Source: a virus | IMG/VR virus record: IMGVR_UViG_3300021224_000002 | Location: 1-39,132 of that record | Direction: 5' to 3' (one strand) | Length of the DNA: 39,132 bases | In this document: in pieces, positions 1-8,451 of the stretch | How positions within the stretch are numbered: position 1 is the stretch's first letter | Layout: each line of letters starts with the position of its first letter | Notes under the pieces: model-generated | Databases searched by the model: none | What the model was told of the DNA's origin: nothing | The model's input: only the letters and a program-made list of their open reading frames with translations | Position numbers and translations under genes: made by a program

Positions 1-727
1 CACTCCCGGAACAAACACCAGCATTTGGCAATTGCCTGTGCGCGTGGTGACTGCTCAACTGCCAATCCGCGAAGCCGTCATGTCTGATGTCAATAGCTTG
101 GAAGCAACTATTGTTGAAGACCTTGCTTTGGAATTTGCCCAAGTTGAAGGTGCTTCAATGGCTGTGAATTCCGACCAAGCTGGTTCGACTACAACTGCTA
201 CTGGCGCAACCTCTGGTCTGCGTGGGTTGGATATGTATGCAACTGGCTCTGTGAGCGCATACGGGTCTTCTGGTACAGCCATCACCAATGGTATTCACAC
301 AATCGCCACAGTAGCTCAAACAGGTGGCGGCGTGACATACAACAATGTGGTGGATATGACCACTGCTTTCCCATCGCAATACTGGTCTTTGCCCGGTAAC
401 GCTTGGCACATCAGCCCCTCTATGATTGACTCGCTTCGTAGCCTGAAAGACCAGCAAGGCTTGCCGCTGTTCTTGGAAGTTGGCGATGAAGACGGCGCTG
501 CTGTTGGCCGTATGTTCGGTTTCCCTGTGATTCCAAACCCATACCTGTCCAGCGCCTTCCCAATCTACTTGGCAAACTGGCCCCGTTTCCTGACCATTGG
601 CGACACAGAAGAAATGTCCATCCAAATGATGGAGCAGACCACTCCCGGTTTCGTTACACTGTATGCTGAAAAGCGCGTGGTCAGCACTGTGCGCGACCCG
701 TTTGCTGGCGTTCGCATGAGCGCCTAA
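1..727 (+). CDS. Major capsid protein paralog 2, C-terminal part (continues from 38846)
   Basis: This is the C-terminal three quarters of a HK97-fold capsid protein whose start lies at 38846 beyond the contig break. Read in frame from position 2 it begins TPGTNTSIWQLPVRV, which fits directly onto the end of the right-edge frame (WGYPVQNNVG) and mirrors WGYGIQNNGTPTTENTSIWQ in the first capsid gene. The joined protein is 337 residues. Shared landmarks with capsid protein 1 are the GLRGLD segment, the QYW segment, and the C-terminal pattern P-G-(F/Y)-x-T followed by EKR and RDPFAGVR. A methionine-like TTG at 32 is internal and is not the start. The stop at 725-727 is followed after 11 bases by the connector gene. 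It may be a second shell subunit or a vertex or specialised subunit; the sequence alone does not say which. Confidence 0.93.
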   Translation, partial: TPGTNTSIWQLPVRVVTAQLPIREAVMSDVNSLEATIVEDLALEFAQVEGASMAVNSDQAGSTTTATGATSGLRGLDMYATGSVSAYGSSGTAITNGIHTIATVAQTGGGVTYNNVVDMTTAFPSQYWSLPGNAWHISPSMIDSLRSLKDQQGLPLFLEVGDEDGAAVGRMFGFPVIPNPYLSSAFPIYLANWPRFLTIGDTEEMSIQMMEQTTPGFVTLYAEKRVVSTVRDPFAGVRMSA

Positions 728-738
728 TAGGAGCATCT

Positions 739-1410
739 ATGGCCTCGGACAGCGTTTTGACGGGTATGCCTTTTGGTGGGCAATCTCGCAATCCGTTCAA
801 CTATGTAAAGGTTGAGCAGATTGGGCGAGATGTCACCACCAATTGGCTGACTGCCAATGAAATCACCGATCATCTGAACTTGTTTGACGATCAGAGTCAG
901 GACGCATACGTCTTGTCTTTGGACTTGGCAACTCGGATGTATATCGAGGATTTTCTTGGCATGTCCATCTTTCCCGTGACATACCGTGTTTGGTATGGCG
1001 CGGAAAGCCTGACAGCCACTCCTGTAAGCCTTGACTTGCCAGAGGTCAGCCAAAATCAGAACCAGCTTAATGCTCCTCTGACGATTGGCGTTGTTGGCTA
1101 CTACAACAGCAACTTTCCTCCTGTGTTTACTACTGTCGATTCATCGCAGTATTTCTACGACAACAGCGGAAACAAAGTCATCATCAGTAGCTTGCCAACT
1201 GAAATCAACACTCAGATGACGGCTCCAATTGTTGTGGAATACACGACTGTTGCGAATCCCTTGGCGGCATATCCTGTCATCAAGCAAGCTGGCCTGTTGA
1301 TTTTGACGCACCTGTACAACAATCGTTCGGATGCAACTGAGACAAAACTGAAAACCATTCCTTATGGTGCTCAGACTTTGTTGCGTCCATATAAGCCGTT
1401 GGTGATGTAA
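739..1410 (+). CDS. Head-tail connector protein (gp6-like)
   Basis: This 223-residue protein has the position and general look of the gp6/gp15-type connector that docks under the portal ring. The helical first half contains the stretch LATRMYIEDFLGM, typical of this family, followed by a beta-rich middle and a C-terminal helix region (IKQAGLLILTHLYNNR) and the tail end TLLRPYKPLVM. In connector proteins this last part helps contact the next ring. A GGAGC sequence precedes the ATG. The gene ends one base before the next ATG, so translation of the head-completion genes is tightly coupled. Family assignment is by eye. Confidence 0.75.
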   Translation: MASDSVLTGMPFGGQSRNPFNYVKVEQIGRDVTTNWLTANEITDHLNLFDDQSQDAYVLSLDLATRMYIEDFLGMSIFPVTYRVWYGAESLTATPVSLDLPEVSQNQNQLNAPLTIGVVGYYNSNFPPVFTTVDSSQYFYDNSGNKVIISSLPTEINTQMTAPIVVEYTTVANPLAAYPVIKQAGLLILTHLYNNRSDATETKLKTIPYGAQTLLRPYKPLVM

Positions 1411-1755
1411 ATGGCAATCGCACGTTTTGAAGATGTGACCATCAAGAATCTGGCTTTCGGTCAGTCAGATTTTGGTGAGCAATCAACCACTCAAACCGAG
1501 TGGTTCAAGACCCGTGCGCGTGTGGAAGATGTGGCAAACAACGTCAAGATCGCAGACAAATATCGTCTGTATCAAGACTTGGTGAATTTCACATTCAACT
1601 ACACCCCCAACATGAAGATGATTGTTGACCAGCAGCAGTCGTATTCAATAAACTGGCGTGGCAACGATTGGCGCATCACGGACGTTCGTGAATCGAATGA
1701 CCGCATGACTGTGCGAATGATGTGCTATCGCTCTGACCCTGTTACGGCGGTGTAA
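1411..1755 (+). CDS. Head closure / head-tail joining protein
   Basis: This small beta-rich protein of 114 residues lies immediately after the connector, with no spacer, and immediately before the tail terminator. That is the classical place of SPP1 gp16/HK97 gp7-type head closure proteins. The pattern WFKTRARVEDV near residues 30-40 and the pair YSINWRGNDWRITDVRE followed by RMTVRMMCYR resemble the barrel strands of this family. It would form the ring that closes the head after DNA packaging. The assignment rests on position, size and these strands. Confidence 0.65.
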   Translation: MAIARFEDVTIKNLAFGQSDFGEQSTTQTEWFKTRARVEDVANNVKIADKYRLYQDLVNFTFNYTPNMKMIVDQQQSYSINWRGNDWRITDVRESNDRMTVRMMCYRSDPVTAV

Positions 1756-2175
1756 ATGGCAACACAGAACAACGTCATTCAGTACGGCAAGGCGATTCAG
1801 TACCAACTGAGCCAAATCGTCAATCCTGTGCCTGTGTATGCGGCTTTCAACCGCAACTTTGCCACTCAACCCAAGTTCATTACTTGGATGCTGCGAAACG
1901 TCCATCAGCCCGTCTATACAGGCCAGACGCAAAGCAACAAAGGCATTGACCGTCCTGTGTTCCAGATTTCGATCTTTACACAGCAAATTGAAGACGGGTT
2001 CACCATCTCCAATCAAATCCTTCAGGCTTTGCATGGATACAGTGGACAATTGGGAAGTCCATCCGAAGGCTTTTTCATTGCGAAGGCTGATGTGATGTGG
2101 CTTTACAATAGTTACAACAACGAGGAAAATATGGCGCAAATCTTCTTGGATTGCACCATTGATGTTCCGGCGTAA
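1756..2175 (+). CDS. Tail terminator / tail completion protein
   Basis: This 139-residue protein starts directly after the head closure stop codon. Its size and place between head closure and tail tube match the tail terminator (gpU/gp17, DUF3168-like) that caps the tail tube and joins it to the head. It has alternating strands and a central helix (IEDGFTISNQILQALHGY), and ends in a strand run (AQIFLDCTIDVPA). No catalytic motif is expected or seen. A 43-base gap with a strong ribosome site (GAAGGAAACTCAAA) follows before the tube gene, consistent with much higher expression of the tube. Confidence 0.65.
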   Translation: MATQNNVIQYGKAIQYQLSQIVNPVPVYAAFNRNFATQPKFITWMLRNVHQPVYTGQTQSNKGIDRPVFQISIFTQQIEDGFTISNQILQALHGYSGQLGSPSEGFFIAKADVMWLYNSYNNEENMAQIFLDCTIDVPA

Positions 2176-2218
2176 TACAAGACAACTTGTTCAACTATCT
2201 TTTTGAAGGAAACTCAAA

Positions 2219-2743
2219 ATGGCTCTCATTAACAAAGTCTTGCCCGGTTATACGGCTACCCTGTGGTGTCAAACTGGCGCTGCTCCCACTCCATTGACTG
2301 ACGCTCAGTTGGCAACTTGGACTGGTCAAATTGCTGACATTGTTGGCACTGCCGCTGGCGGTACAGGCACTGATGGTATGCAAGTCCCCGTTGAGGCAAT
2401 CCCTGCTTTCGGTGCTGACGATGCTGTCGCTGCTTTCTCTGTTGCTGGTGCTCGTACTGGCGCAAAGATCACCACCCAAAACCAAGTGACCTCGTTGAGC
2501 ATCACTTCTGCTTGGAACCCTGCTGATCCAGCCATGTTGCTGATTCGTGATGACGGCTACAACGGCACTGTGGTTCGCACCTATGTTGTTGCTGTTTATG
2601 ACGGCACTGACACTGTTGCCTATGCTTTCAATGGCATGGTTGGCGGTATGTCTTGGGACATGTCTCCTTCTGCTGAAGGCAAATTCAACTTCACAATCCA
2701 CCCCATCGGTGGCAACAGCTACGGCTGGTCCAACAACGCCTAA
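2219..2743 (+). CDS. Major tail (tube) protein
   Basis: This 174-residue protein is rich in Ala, Gly, Thr and Val, and is almost certainly the main tube subunit. It follows the tail terminator and precedes the chaperone pair, the standard siphovirus order. The second half has strand pairs such as TSLSITSAWNPADPAMLLI and RTYVVAVYDGTDTVAYAF, and ends in FNFTIHPIGGNSYGW. This fits the beta-barrel of tube proteins, where a late strand provides inter-ring contacts. The AAGGA ribosome site is well placed. It should be one of the most abundant virion proteins together with the capsid proteins. Confidence 0.75.
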   Translation: MALINKVLPGYTATLWCQTGAAPTPLTDAQLATWTGQIADIVGTAAGGTGTDGMQVPVEAIPAFGADDAVAAFSVAGARTGAKITTQNQVTSLSITSAWNPADPAMLLIRDDGYNGTVVRTYVVAVYDGTDTVAYAFNGMVGGMSWDMSPSAEGKFNFTIHPIGGNSYGWSNNA

Positions 2744-2749
2744 GACAAT

Positions 2750-2974
2750 ATGACAACAGTAAAAGACAATACAGACCTGTTGAGTTTCCTTGTAGGCCAA
2801 GCTGATTCTTCCAAGAATTGGTTTGGCTTTACTCAGCAGCGTATTACAGCCATTGCGTTGGCTCACGACATTGCACGGCATCATGCCGACAAGATTTCAC
2901 CTGAGAAAGCTGTGGACTATGCCATTGCTTTGAATCAGGCCATCTACGACAAGATCATCAAAACTACACGATAG
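2750..2974 (+). CDS. Small protein between tail tube and tail chaperones
   Basis: A 74-residue, mostly helical protein that I do not recognise. It starts six bases after the tube gene and ends seven bases before the chaperone gene, so it belongs to the tail operon. It contains no Cys, no membrane segment and no metal motif. The pattern ITAIALAHDIARHHADKIS followed by YAIALNQAIYDKIIK suggests two amphipathic helices. A role in tail assembly is inferred only from its neighbours. Confidence 0.6.
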   Translation: MTTVKDNTDLLSFLVGQADSSKNWFGFTQQRITAIALAHDIARHHADKISPEKAVDYAIALNQAIYDKIIKTTR

Positions 2975-2981
2975 GAACAAT

Positions 2982-3452
2982 ATGTCACGACTTTCATCTG
3001 CTTTTGGCGACAGTTACCAAAAGGCATCTGCACATCTGCGTACCAAGAGTTTTGAACTTGGTGGGCATGTTTTCAAAGTTCGCATCCCTTTGACCAAAGA
3101 GATGGAGCAGCTTGAAGACCGCATCACAAAAATTGACGAAGCCGAACTGAACAGCCGATATGAAAAAATGTCGGGCAGCTTCCGTGACGGCACAGTGGTT
3201 GAAGGCGTTGAAGTCACCGAAGATGATGTCATCATTGAAGGCCGATCAACCAAGGGCTTGGCTCGTTCAGTCATGCTTATGGAGCAGCGCATTGTCGAAT
3301 ACATTAAGCTGCTTGTACCTGAAGTTGGCGAATGGGATGGCTTGACGTATTCCGATGTCGAAGCTGAATGGCCCATGACTGTGCAGCTTGAAATGATTGC
3401 CAAGATTACTGAGTGCATCCAGCCGGGATATAAGGATTCTCGAAAAAACTGA
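2982..3452 (+). CDS. Tail assembly chaperone (gpG-like), upstream frame product
   Basis: This 156-residue acidic, helical protein is the unshifted product of the G/GT-type chaperone pair which in lambda coats the tape measure before the tube forms. It has the usual position between tube and tape measure genes. The last codons are CGA AAA AAC followed by TGA, placing a canonical A AAA AAC slippery heptamer exactly at the stop. A fraction of ribosomes should slip back one base and add the 114-residue extension described separately. The ribosome site AGGAACAAT precedes the ATG. Confidence 0.8.
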   Translation: MSRLSSAFGDSYQKASAHLRTKSFELGGHVFKVRIPLTKEMEQLEDRITKIDEAELNSRYEKMSGSFRDGTVVEGVEVTEDDVIIEGRSTKGLARSVMLMEQRIVEYIKLLVPEVGEWDGLTYSDVEAEWPMTVQLEMIAKITECIQPGYKDSRKN

Positions 3453-3494
3453 TTCAGGACGCTCACTCACAGGCTAGGGCATATATTTATGCCC
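3443..3494 (+). promoter_or_regulatory. Programmed -1 ribosomal frameshift signal
   Basis: The heptamer AAAAAAC at 3443-3449 lies in the zero frame as A AAA AAC, the classic -1 slippery form, one codon before the TGA at 3450-3452. Downstream, GGGCATA (3477-3483), loop TATT and TATGCCC (3488-3494) form a perfect 7-bp hairpin. Its distance of 27 bases from the heptamer is longer than the usual 5-9, so the stimulatory role of the hairpin is less certain than the slip site itself. A second small hairpin CCCAC-G-GTGGG overlaps its 3' end. Confidence 0.8.
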
Positions 3495-3793
3495 ACGGTG
3501 GGTGTCCTGACGATGTTCCGGTTGATGACCTGATAAACATCGAGATTATGTTGTCGGATGGAATGATTGGGAACAAAGCGCTGCTGCTTGCGCTAAGTTC
3601 CTTGACCACTGGCAACCTAAACTCGAAAATGCAGAAGACGGCAAAGCCATTCCGAATGCAGGATGTCTTGCCTTCAACGCATGACTACATTGTTCCGCCT
3701 TTGAGTGATGAGCAGCAGCGTGAGCAGACCAACCAGCAGATGCTGATGTTTGTTGCGATGAAGCCCGGTTCGGAGGCATTCTTGAAAGCGTGA
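3449..3793 (+). CDS. Frameshift extension of the tail chaperone (T part of gpGT)
   Basis: Reading from C3449 in the -1 frame gives 114 residues, LIQDAHSQARAYIYAHGG onward to FVAMKPGSEAFLKA and a TGA at 3791-3793. Fused to the 156 upstream residues this makes a protein of about 270 residues. In the lambda family the T part binds tape measure and recruits tube subunits. There is no in-frame start with a ribosome site at the beginning of this frame; an internal ATG at 3548 has no convincing one. It is therefore best explained as a product made only by frameshifting. Confidence 0.8.
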   Translation: MIQDAHSQARAYIYAHGGCPDDVPVDDLINIEIMLSDGMIGNKALLLALSSLTTGNLNSKMQKTAKPFRMQDVLPSTHDYIVPPLSDEQQREQTNQQMLMFVAMKPGSEAFLKA

Positions 3794-3794
3794 C

Positions 3795-4286
3795 ATGGCC
3801 TACACCCCGCAAGGCAAATCTTTCCAACTGGAAGGCTTTGCTGAATTTGAACAGCAGTTGAAAGACTTGGCTGAAGGATTCCGGGGTGACTTGGTTGCTC
3901 GGAATACGCTTACGCCTGCTGCCAAGGCTGCAATGGGTTCTGTTCTTGAATCGGCCAAATCAAGGGCGCATGTAGGCGACAAGCCAAGGGATGAAAAGAA
4001 TCCTGTTCACATGCGAGACACTATTCGTCTTGACGCAAGAATCCCAAACGCAAAAGACCACATGAGCGATTACGTCAATGAGACGGATGCTGTTATCGCG
4101 GTTGTGTCGGTCAAAAAAAGTGCTGTGTCATTGGCAAACGAATTTGGCACATCCAAGATGGCCGCGCATCCATTTTTGCGCCCTGCACTGCAAGAAAATG
4201 CTGATGCCGTCATCACTGAACTAAAATCACAATTGGCGATCAGAATTCCTGAATACGCCAAGAAACTGGCGCGAAGGAAGAAATAA
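3795..4286 (+). CDS. HK97 gp10-like protein (neck or tail completion)
   Basis: A 163-residue protein of the HK97 gp10 family type. The N-terminal part (LEGFAEFEQQLKDLAE) and the C-terminal signature LANEFGTSKMAAHPFLRPA (about residues 112-130) are the two parts by which this family is usually recognised. In most phages such a gene sits between connector and tail terminator; here it lies between the chaperones and the tape measure gene. Its start is one base past the chaperone stop, without its own strong ribosome site, so it is probably translated by coupling. Its stop overlaps the next start (TAATG). Confidence 0.75.
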   Translation: MAYTPQGKSFQLEGFAEFEQQLKDLAEGFRGDLVARNTLTPAAKAAMGSVLESAKSRAHVGDKPRDEKNPVHMRDTIRLDARIPNAKDHMSDYVNETDAVIAVVSVKKSAVSLANEFGTSKMAAHPFLRPALQENADAVITELKSQLAIRIPEYAKKLARRKK

Positions 4287-6721
4287 TGGCTTCACAAAAT
4301 ATTGCCCGACTTGGCGTTGTCCTTGGTCTGGACACTGCTGAATTTACAGCGTCCATTGACAAAGCGATTTCTGAAAACAAGAAACTTAAGAACGCAATTG
4401 AGCGAGAGACAAACGCTGCGGCCAAAGAGATTGTTGCGCTGAAATACGCCACAGACGATTACGGCAAAGTTGTTTCTAAGGTCACTCAGGTTGAGCGCGA
4501 GATGGCCGCTGGCCGTTTTAAGAACGCCACTTCTGATGTAAAGAAGCAATTGCTGGATCAGGCGAAGGCTTATGACTCCATTGCAATGTCTGCCAAAAGC
4601 GCGGCTGGAGCTCAGTTTAAGATGAATGAGCAGCAGAAGCTGCAACTTACATATCAGACCACTGACTTGTTCACGCAAATCGCATCAGGCCAAAGCCCAT
4701 TCATTGCCATCATGCAACAGGGTGGTCAGTTGAAGGATTCAATGGGTGGTCTTGGCAATATGTTCAAGGCTCTTGGGTCGTTTATTACGCCAGTGAGTGT
4801 TGGATTGACTGTTGCCGCTGTTGCCATTGCTGCAACAGCCAAGGCGGCTTATGACGCAGCAGACGACTTGCAGAAGTTGCAGGATGCGCTCACGCTGACT
4901 GGCAATTACTCTGATGTCACAGCTGAGTCTTTCCAGAAGCTGGCAAACACTTTGAGTGGTAACGCCAAAGCAAGTCTTGGCACAACCAAAGAAGCCTTGA
5001 TGGCCGTGATTTCTTCTGGGCAGTTTACTGGCGAATCAATCAACGCAGTGACTCAGGCAATCATCACCTATTCCCAGATTGCTGGTGTCTCTGCAACCGA
5101 GGCGGCGCAAAAGCTCAAGGGTGGATTGAGTGGAACAGCAGAGGGCGCAAAGTCTCTGAACAAGGAAATGAACTTCTTGACGCTTGAGCAATACAAGCAG
5201 ATTGAAGCTCTGGAGAAGGCAAACAAAAAGCAGGAAGCTGCACAGGTTGTTGCTGTGGCCTTGAACACCAAGCTGGAGCAGCAGCGCCGTGAGCTTGGAT
5301 TGATGGAAGGGGCATGGAAGTCTGTCACTACTGCCATGAGCAATTATTGGGATGAGTTCAAGCAGCGTTTGTCTGGTCCAACGCAGTCTCAAACATTGCA
5401 AGCACTTGATAAACAAATTTCTGATATTCAGCAAAAGCTGGCTGGAACTCCAGAAGACGAAGATACAGTTTTTGCAAGAGGGTGGAGAAAAACTCTTGCC
5501 GCATTGCAAGCCAGCAAAGAGAGCATTCAAGAAATTCAGCGCCTTCAAGCTCGTTCTAAATCATCAAAAGATGTCGGCAATGGAAAAGATGAAATTGACG
5601 AGTACGACAAGTACAAAGCAATGCTTAAAGGCAAAGCCGCTGAAGTAGAAAAGTCCAAAATAGAAGCCAAATTTGCAGTAGCCAAGCAGGGCGCAAACGA
5701 GCTTCAAACGTTAGAGCTCGAGTCAGCTAAAAAGATTGCTGAAGCCAAAGCGGAAATGATGCAAAAGAATGTGCAGGAAGATGGCCGCGCCACTGCACAA
5801 AACCTTGAGATTTACAAAAACAAGGTTCTTGCAATTGAAGCTGAAGTTGCAGAGAAGAAGCAGCAAATTCGGGCAAAGAACATGATTGCCGAATACGATG
5901 AATTTGTGCGTACCCAAAAGGAAATCACAGACGCAGAAGTTGCCGAAGACAATCGCCGCGCTGGAATCAGAACAGATGCTCAAGGCGCTACTCGTTCGCT
6001 TGAACTTGAAAAGGAACGTCTTGAGTTGAAGTACCAATTGGTTTACGCCTCGGAGAAAGAGCAGAAATTGGCCATGATTTCTCTGGAGTACGCTCGTAAG
6101 CGCAAAGAGATTGAAGGAAGTCCAGATAACGACTTTTTGACTGGACAACTTGACCGCCAAGAAGCGCTGGAAAAAATGAACGTGAGCATTCAAGAGTCCA
6201 TGCAGAAGACGCAGCAAGTGTTTGATACTGTGTGGGGCAACATGTCTTCTGCTATTGATAACTTTGTCAAGACTGGCAAGTTCTCATTCAAAGACTTTAC
6301 TCGCAGCGTCATTCAAGACATGCTGGCAATGGAAATGAAGATTCAAGCCATGCAACTTGTTCGCGGTTTGATTGGGTCAATGTTTGGTGCCTTTGCTGGA
6401 GTTGGCGTAGGCTCTGTTGGTAATGCTGCAACCATGAAGCCGGGCGGCGGATACTTTGCTGATGGCGGCGATCCTCCTGTTGGCAAGGTCAGTGTTGTTG
6501 GCGAACGTGGTCCTGAGTTGTTTGTGCCAAAGACAGCAGGAACAATCATTCCCAACCATTTGCTAAACGGCTCTGGCGGGACTACCAACGTCACAAACAA
6601 CTACATCAATGCCATTGACACCAAATCGTTTGAAGACCGCCTTCTAGGCAGTTCTAACGCGATCTGGGCAGCAAATCAGTACGCCAACAAGAACCTTGCT
6701 ACAAGTTTCGGGAGAACTTAA
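4286..6721 (+). CDS. Tail length tape measure protein
   Basis: An 811-residue, mainly helical protein of the lambda/TMP_2 tape measure type. Residues about 121-163 carry the family signature (TTDLFTQIASGQSP and a QQGGQLKD stretch). A hydrophobic stretch lies at about 164-186, probably used during DNA passage through the inner membrane. Long coiled-coil regions fill roughly 200-640. Near the C-terminus, at about 739-757, is the widely shared GERGPELFVPKTAGTI segment. At about 0.15 nm per residue of helix the tail would be of the order of 120 nm; this is an estimate from the family rule, not a measurement. Both ends overlap or abut neighbouring genes. Confidence 0.92.
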   Translation: MASQNIARLGVVLGLDTAEFTASIDKAISENKKLKNAIERETNAAAKEIVALKYATDDYGKVVSKVTQVEREMAAGRFKNATSDVKKQLLDQAKAYDSIAMSAKSAAGAQFKMNEQQKLQLTYQTTDLFTQIASGQSPFIAIMQQGGQLKDSMGGLGNMFKALGSFITPVSVGLTVAAVAIAATAKAAYDAADDLQKLQDALTLTGNYSDVTAESFQKLANTLSGNAKASLGTTKEALMAVISSGQFTGESINAVTQAIITYSQIAGVSATEAAQKLKGGLSGTAEGAKSLNKEMNFLTLEQYKQIEALEKANKKQEAAQVVAVALNTKLEQQRRELGLMEGAWKSVTTAMSNYWDEFKQRLSGPTQSQTLQALDKQISDIQQKLAGTPEDEDTVFARGWRKTLAALQASKESIQEIQRLQARSKSSKDVGNGKDEIDEYDKYKAMLKGKAAEVEKSKIEAKFAVAKQGANELQTLELESAKKIAEAKAEMMQKNVQEDGRATAQNLEIYKNKVLAIEAEVAEKKQQIRAKNMIAEYDEFVRTQKEITDAEVAEDNRRAGIRTDAQGATRSLELEKERLELKYQLVYASEKEQKLAMISLEYARKRKEIEGSPDNDFLTGQLDRQEALEKMNVSIQESMQKTQQVFDTVWGNMSSAIDNFVKTGKFSFKDFTRSVIQDMLAMEMKIQAMQLVRGLIGSMFGAFAGVGVGSVGNAATMKPGGGYFADGGDPPVGKVSVVGERGPELFVPKTAGTIIPNHLLNGSGGTTNVTNNYINAIDTKSFEDRLLGSSNAIWAANQYANKNLATSFGRT

Positions 6722-7371
6722 TGTCATTTCAGACCGTGTTTGAGATTCAGCAGTCAATGACTGTGAACAACCGCAGGACCGTGGGGCAGCAGTACAGCCG
6801 TTCTGGTCAGGTTCGTGTGGCGCAATATCTCACGGCAGTGCCGTGGGTGTTCACGGTTGTTCCACACAACTATTTGCCTTACGCAACATCACGCGACATC
6901 ATTCAAACGATTGACAATCTTGATCGCCAGTTGCCTGAGACAATTACATTTAACGGCGCAAATCTGGGCTGGTTTACGGATTACCAAGGCGACTTGACTA
7001 CGGCGCAGGCAAATGCCTTGGCTCTTGCAGCAGTGCCTATTGCAAACTCGCAAACCATCAGTGTCGGTAATTTGCCAAGCGTTGCATCTACCAAAGCTGT
7101 GTTCAGAGCTGGCGACTTTCTTCAGCTTGGAAATTACTCGTACAAGGTGACGGCTGATGTTTTGCGTGGAACTGACACAACGGTTTCCGTAAACCTGCAT
7201 CGTCCGGTCATTGGGGCTGTAACCACTGGCACTTTGGCTGGTGTTGGCAATGCTTGTGAATTTACCGTCTTGGCAGAGAAGTGCCCAACCTATACACTTG
7301 CACCTGCACCCGGTGGGGCTTTTGTCCAATGGGATGATGCGTTTGTATTTAGAGAGGACATCACAGGATGA
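6721..7371 (+). CDS. Distal/minor tail protein
   Basis: A 216-residue protein directly after the tape measure gene, overlapping its stop by one base. It is beta-rich, with a central part FRAGDFLQLGNYSYKVTADV that resembles a strand-rich domain seen in distal tail proteins. The order tape measure, about 200 residues, about 200 residues, then the big hub matches the lambda-like and gene-transfer-agent tail tip module (DUF2460 and DUF2163 slots). I cannot name the exact family. It probably forms the ring between tube end and hub. Confidence 0.6.
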   Translation: MSFQTVFEIQQSMTVNNRRTVGQQYSRSGQVRVAQYLTAVPWVFTVVPHNYLPYATSRDIIQTIDNLDRQLPETITFNGANLGWFTDYQGDLTTAQANALALAAVPIANSQTISVGNLPSVASTKAVFRAGDFLQLGNYSYKVTADVLRGTDTTVSVNLHRPVIGAVTTGTLAGVGNACEFTVLAEKCPTYTLAPAPGGAFVQWDDAFVFREDITG

Positions 7372-8006
7372 CGACAATAATGACTGCGCTGGATAGTTCA
7401 TCTATCCGGCAAGCCGAATTCATCAGGTTGACGATGCCGTCAAACACCTATATGTTCTGCAATGCTGCTGCTCCTATTGATGTGAACGGCATGACATTCA
7501 CAAATCTAGGAAGTCTGCTTCAGCTAAGTGACATCAAGCGTGATGTGAAGGCCACAAGCTCTGATTTGTCAGTTTCTCTGACCGGTGTTGACGGAACAAA
7601 CATTGCAATTGTTTTGGGCTCCGACATCAAAGGGTCAAGGATTGAAGTCTGGCGTGGATTCTTGGATGCCAACAACCAAATCATTCAGACTCCAACTCAA
7701 CAATTCTTTAAACGCTATCAAGGGATTGTGTCCAACTATTCCATCACGGAAGATTGGAACGAGCAGGTCAGGACTCGCGTTGCAACTGTTGGGTTGTCGT
7801 GTGCATCATTCAGGACCATCCTTGAAAATCGAGTTGGTGGTGTTCGTACTACTCCAAAGATTTGGCAGGTTTACTATCCTGCGGATACCAGCATGAACCG
7901 TGTTCCTGCAATTGCCGGATCGTATTTTGATTTTGGTGGTCAACCAACAACTGATGGAAGTCAAGCAGCATCAAACGCTCCATCTCAGAGAATTTTTGGC
8001 AGATGA
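7368..8006 (+). CDS. Tail tip / hub-associated protein (DUF2163-like position)
   Basis: A 212-residue protein overlapping its upstream neighbour by four bases (ATGA). Its N-terminal half reads like hub proteins of the DUF2163 slot: FIRLTMPSNTYMFCNAAAP and a strand-loop-strand stretch to LSDIKRDVKATSSDLSVSL, followed by GSRIEVWRGFLDANNQ. The C-terminal part is Gly/Ser/Ala rich. It is expected at the tail tip, linking distal ring and central hub. The family call is by eye from order and length. ATG 7368 is chosen because of the overlap; ATG 7380 is possible. Confidence 0.55.
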   Translation: MTTIMTALDSSSIRQAEFIRLTMPSNTYMFCNAAAPIDVNGMTFTNLGSLLQLSDIKRDVKATSSDLSVSLTGVDGTNIAIVLGSDIKGSRIEVWRGFLDANNQIIQTPTQQFFKRYQGIVSNYSITEDWNEQVRTRVATVGLSCASFRTILENRVGGVRTTPKIWQVYYPADTSMNRVPAIAGSYFDFGGQPTTDGSQAASNAPSQRIFGR

Positions 8007-8449
8007 TTCGCAAAGCTACACGATACGACATACCAAGACTGCTTGAGATTGTCGAGGCATACGCCTTTGAAAATCCAATTACGGTTTTGGGAGAACAAGC
8101 AAACCATGATCCTAAGTATGTTGAAAGCCTGTTGTTTGGCATCATCATGGGTCGCGGCTTCATTTACATTGACAACCACATGCGTGGCGCAATTATTGGC
8201 ATCAAGAATGGCAACATCTGGTGTCCAAAAGTGAGAGAATTGAATGAGTTGCTTTGGTGGGTTGAACCTGAATACAGGAATGGCACGATTGGTGGCCGAC
8301 TGTGGAAAGCGTTTGACCAAGAGGCAAATGAAATGCTGGCAAAAGGAGACATCCATTGCGCGATTACTTCTGTATCGGCATCTGGCCCATTGATTGATTA
8401 CACCAAGCGCGGCTACAAGGCTGTTGGTGCAAGTTTTGTGAAGGAATAG
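8003..8449 (+). CDS. GNAT-type acetyltransferase-like protein in the tail tip operon
   Basis: A 148-residue protein with the outline of a GNAT fold: N-terminal IRKATRYDIPRLLEIVEAY, the core strand and pyrophosphate-loop region at about 84-104 (LLWWVEPEYRNGTIGGRLW), and the C-terminal YTKRGYKAVGASFVK typical of the last GNAT strand. GNAT enzymes move an acyl group from acyl-CoA to an amine. The substrate is unknown. Both ends are tightly packed (ATGA overlap upstream, two bases to the hub gene), so it is made together with tail tip proteins. In comparable modules this slot usually holds an NlpC/P60 peptidase, which I do not find in this genome. It could be a structural derivative without activity. 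Confidence 0.7.
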   Translation: MIRKATRYDIPRLLEIVEAYAFENPITVLGEQANHDPKYVESLLFGIIMGRGFIYIDNHMRGAIIGIKNGNIWCPKVRELNELLWWVEPEYRNGTIGGRLWKAFDQEANEMLAKGDIHCAITSVSASGPLIDYTKRGYKAVGASFVKE

Positions 8450-8451
8450 AT

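Noticed and set aside
155-736. 193-codon antisense frame within capsid gene 2
   Set aside because: Shadow of the capsid frame without start signals.
3548-3793. Independent gene starting at ATG 3548
   Set aside because: No good ribosome site; the frame is open from the slippery heptamer onward and is better explained by frameshifting.
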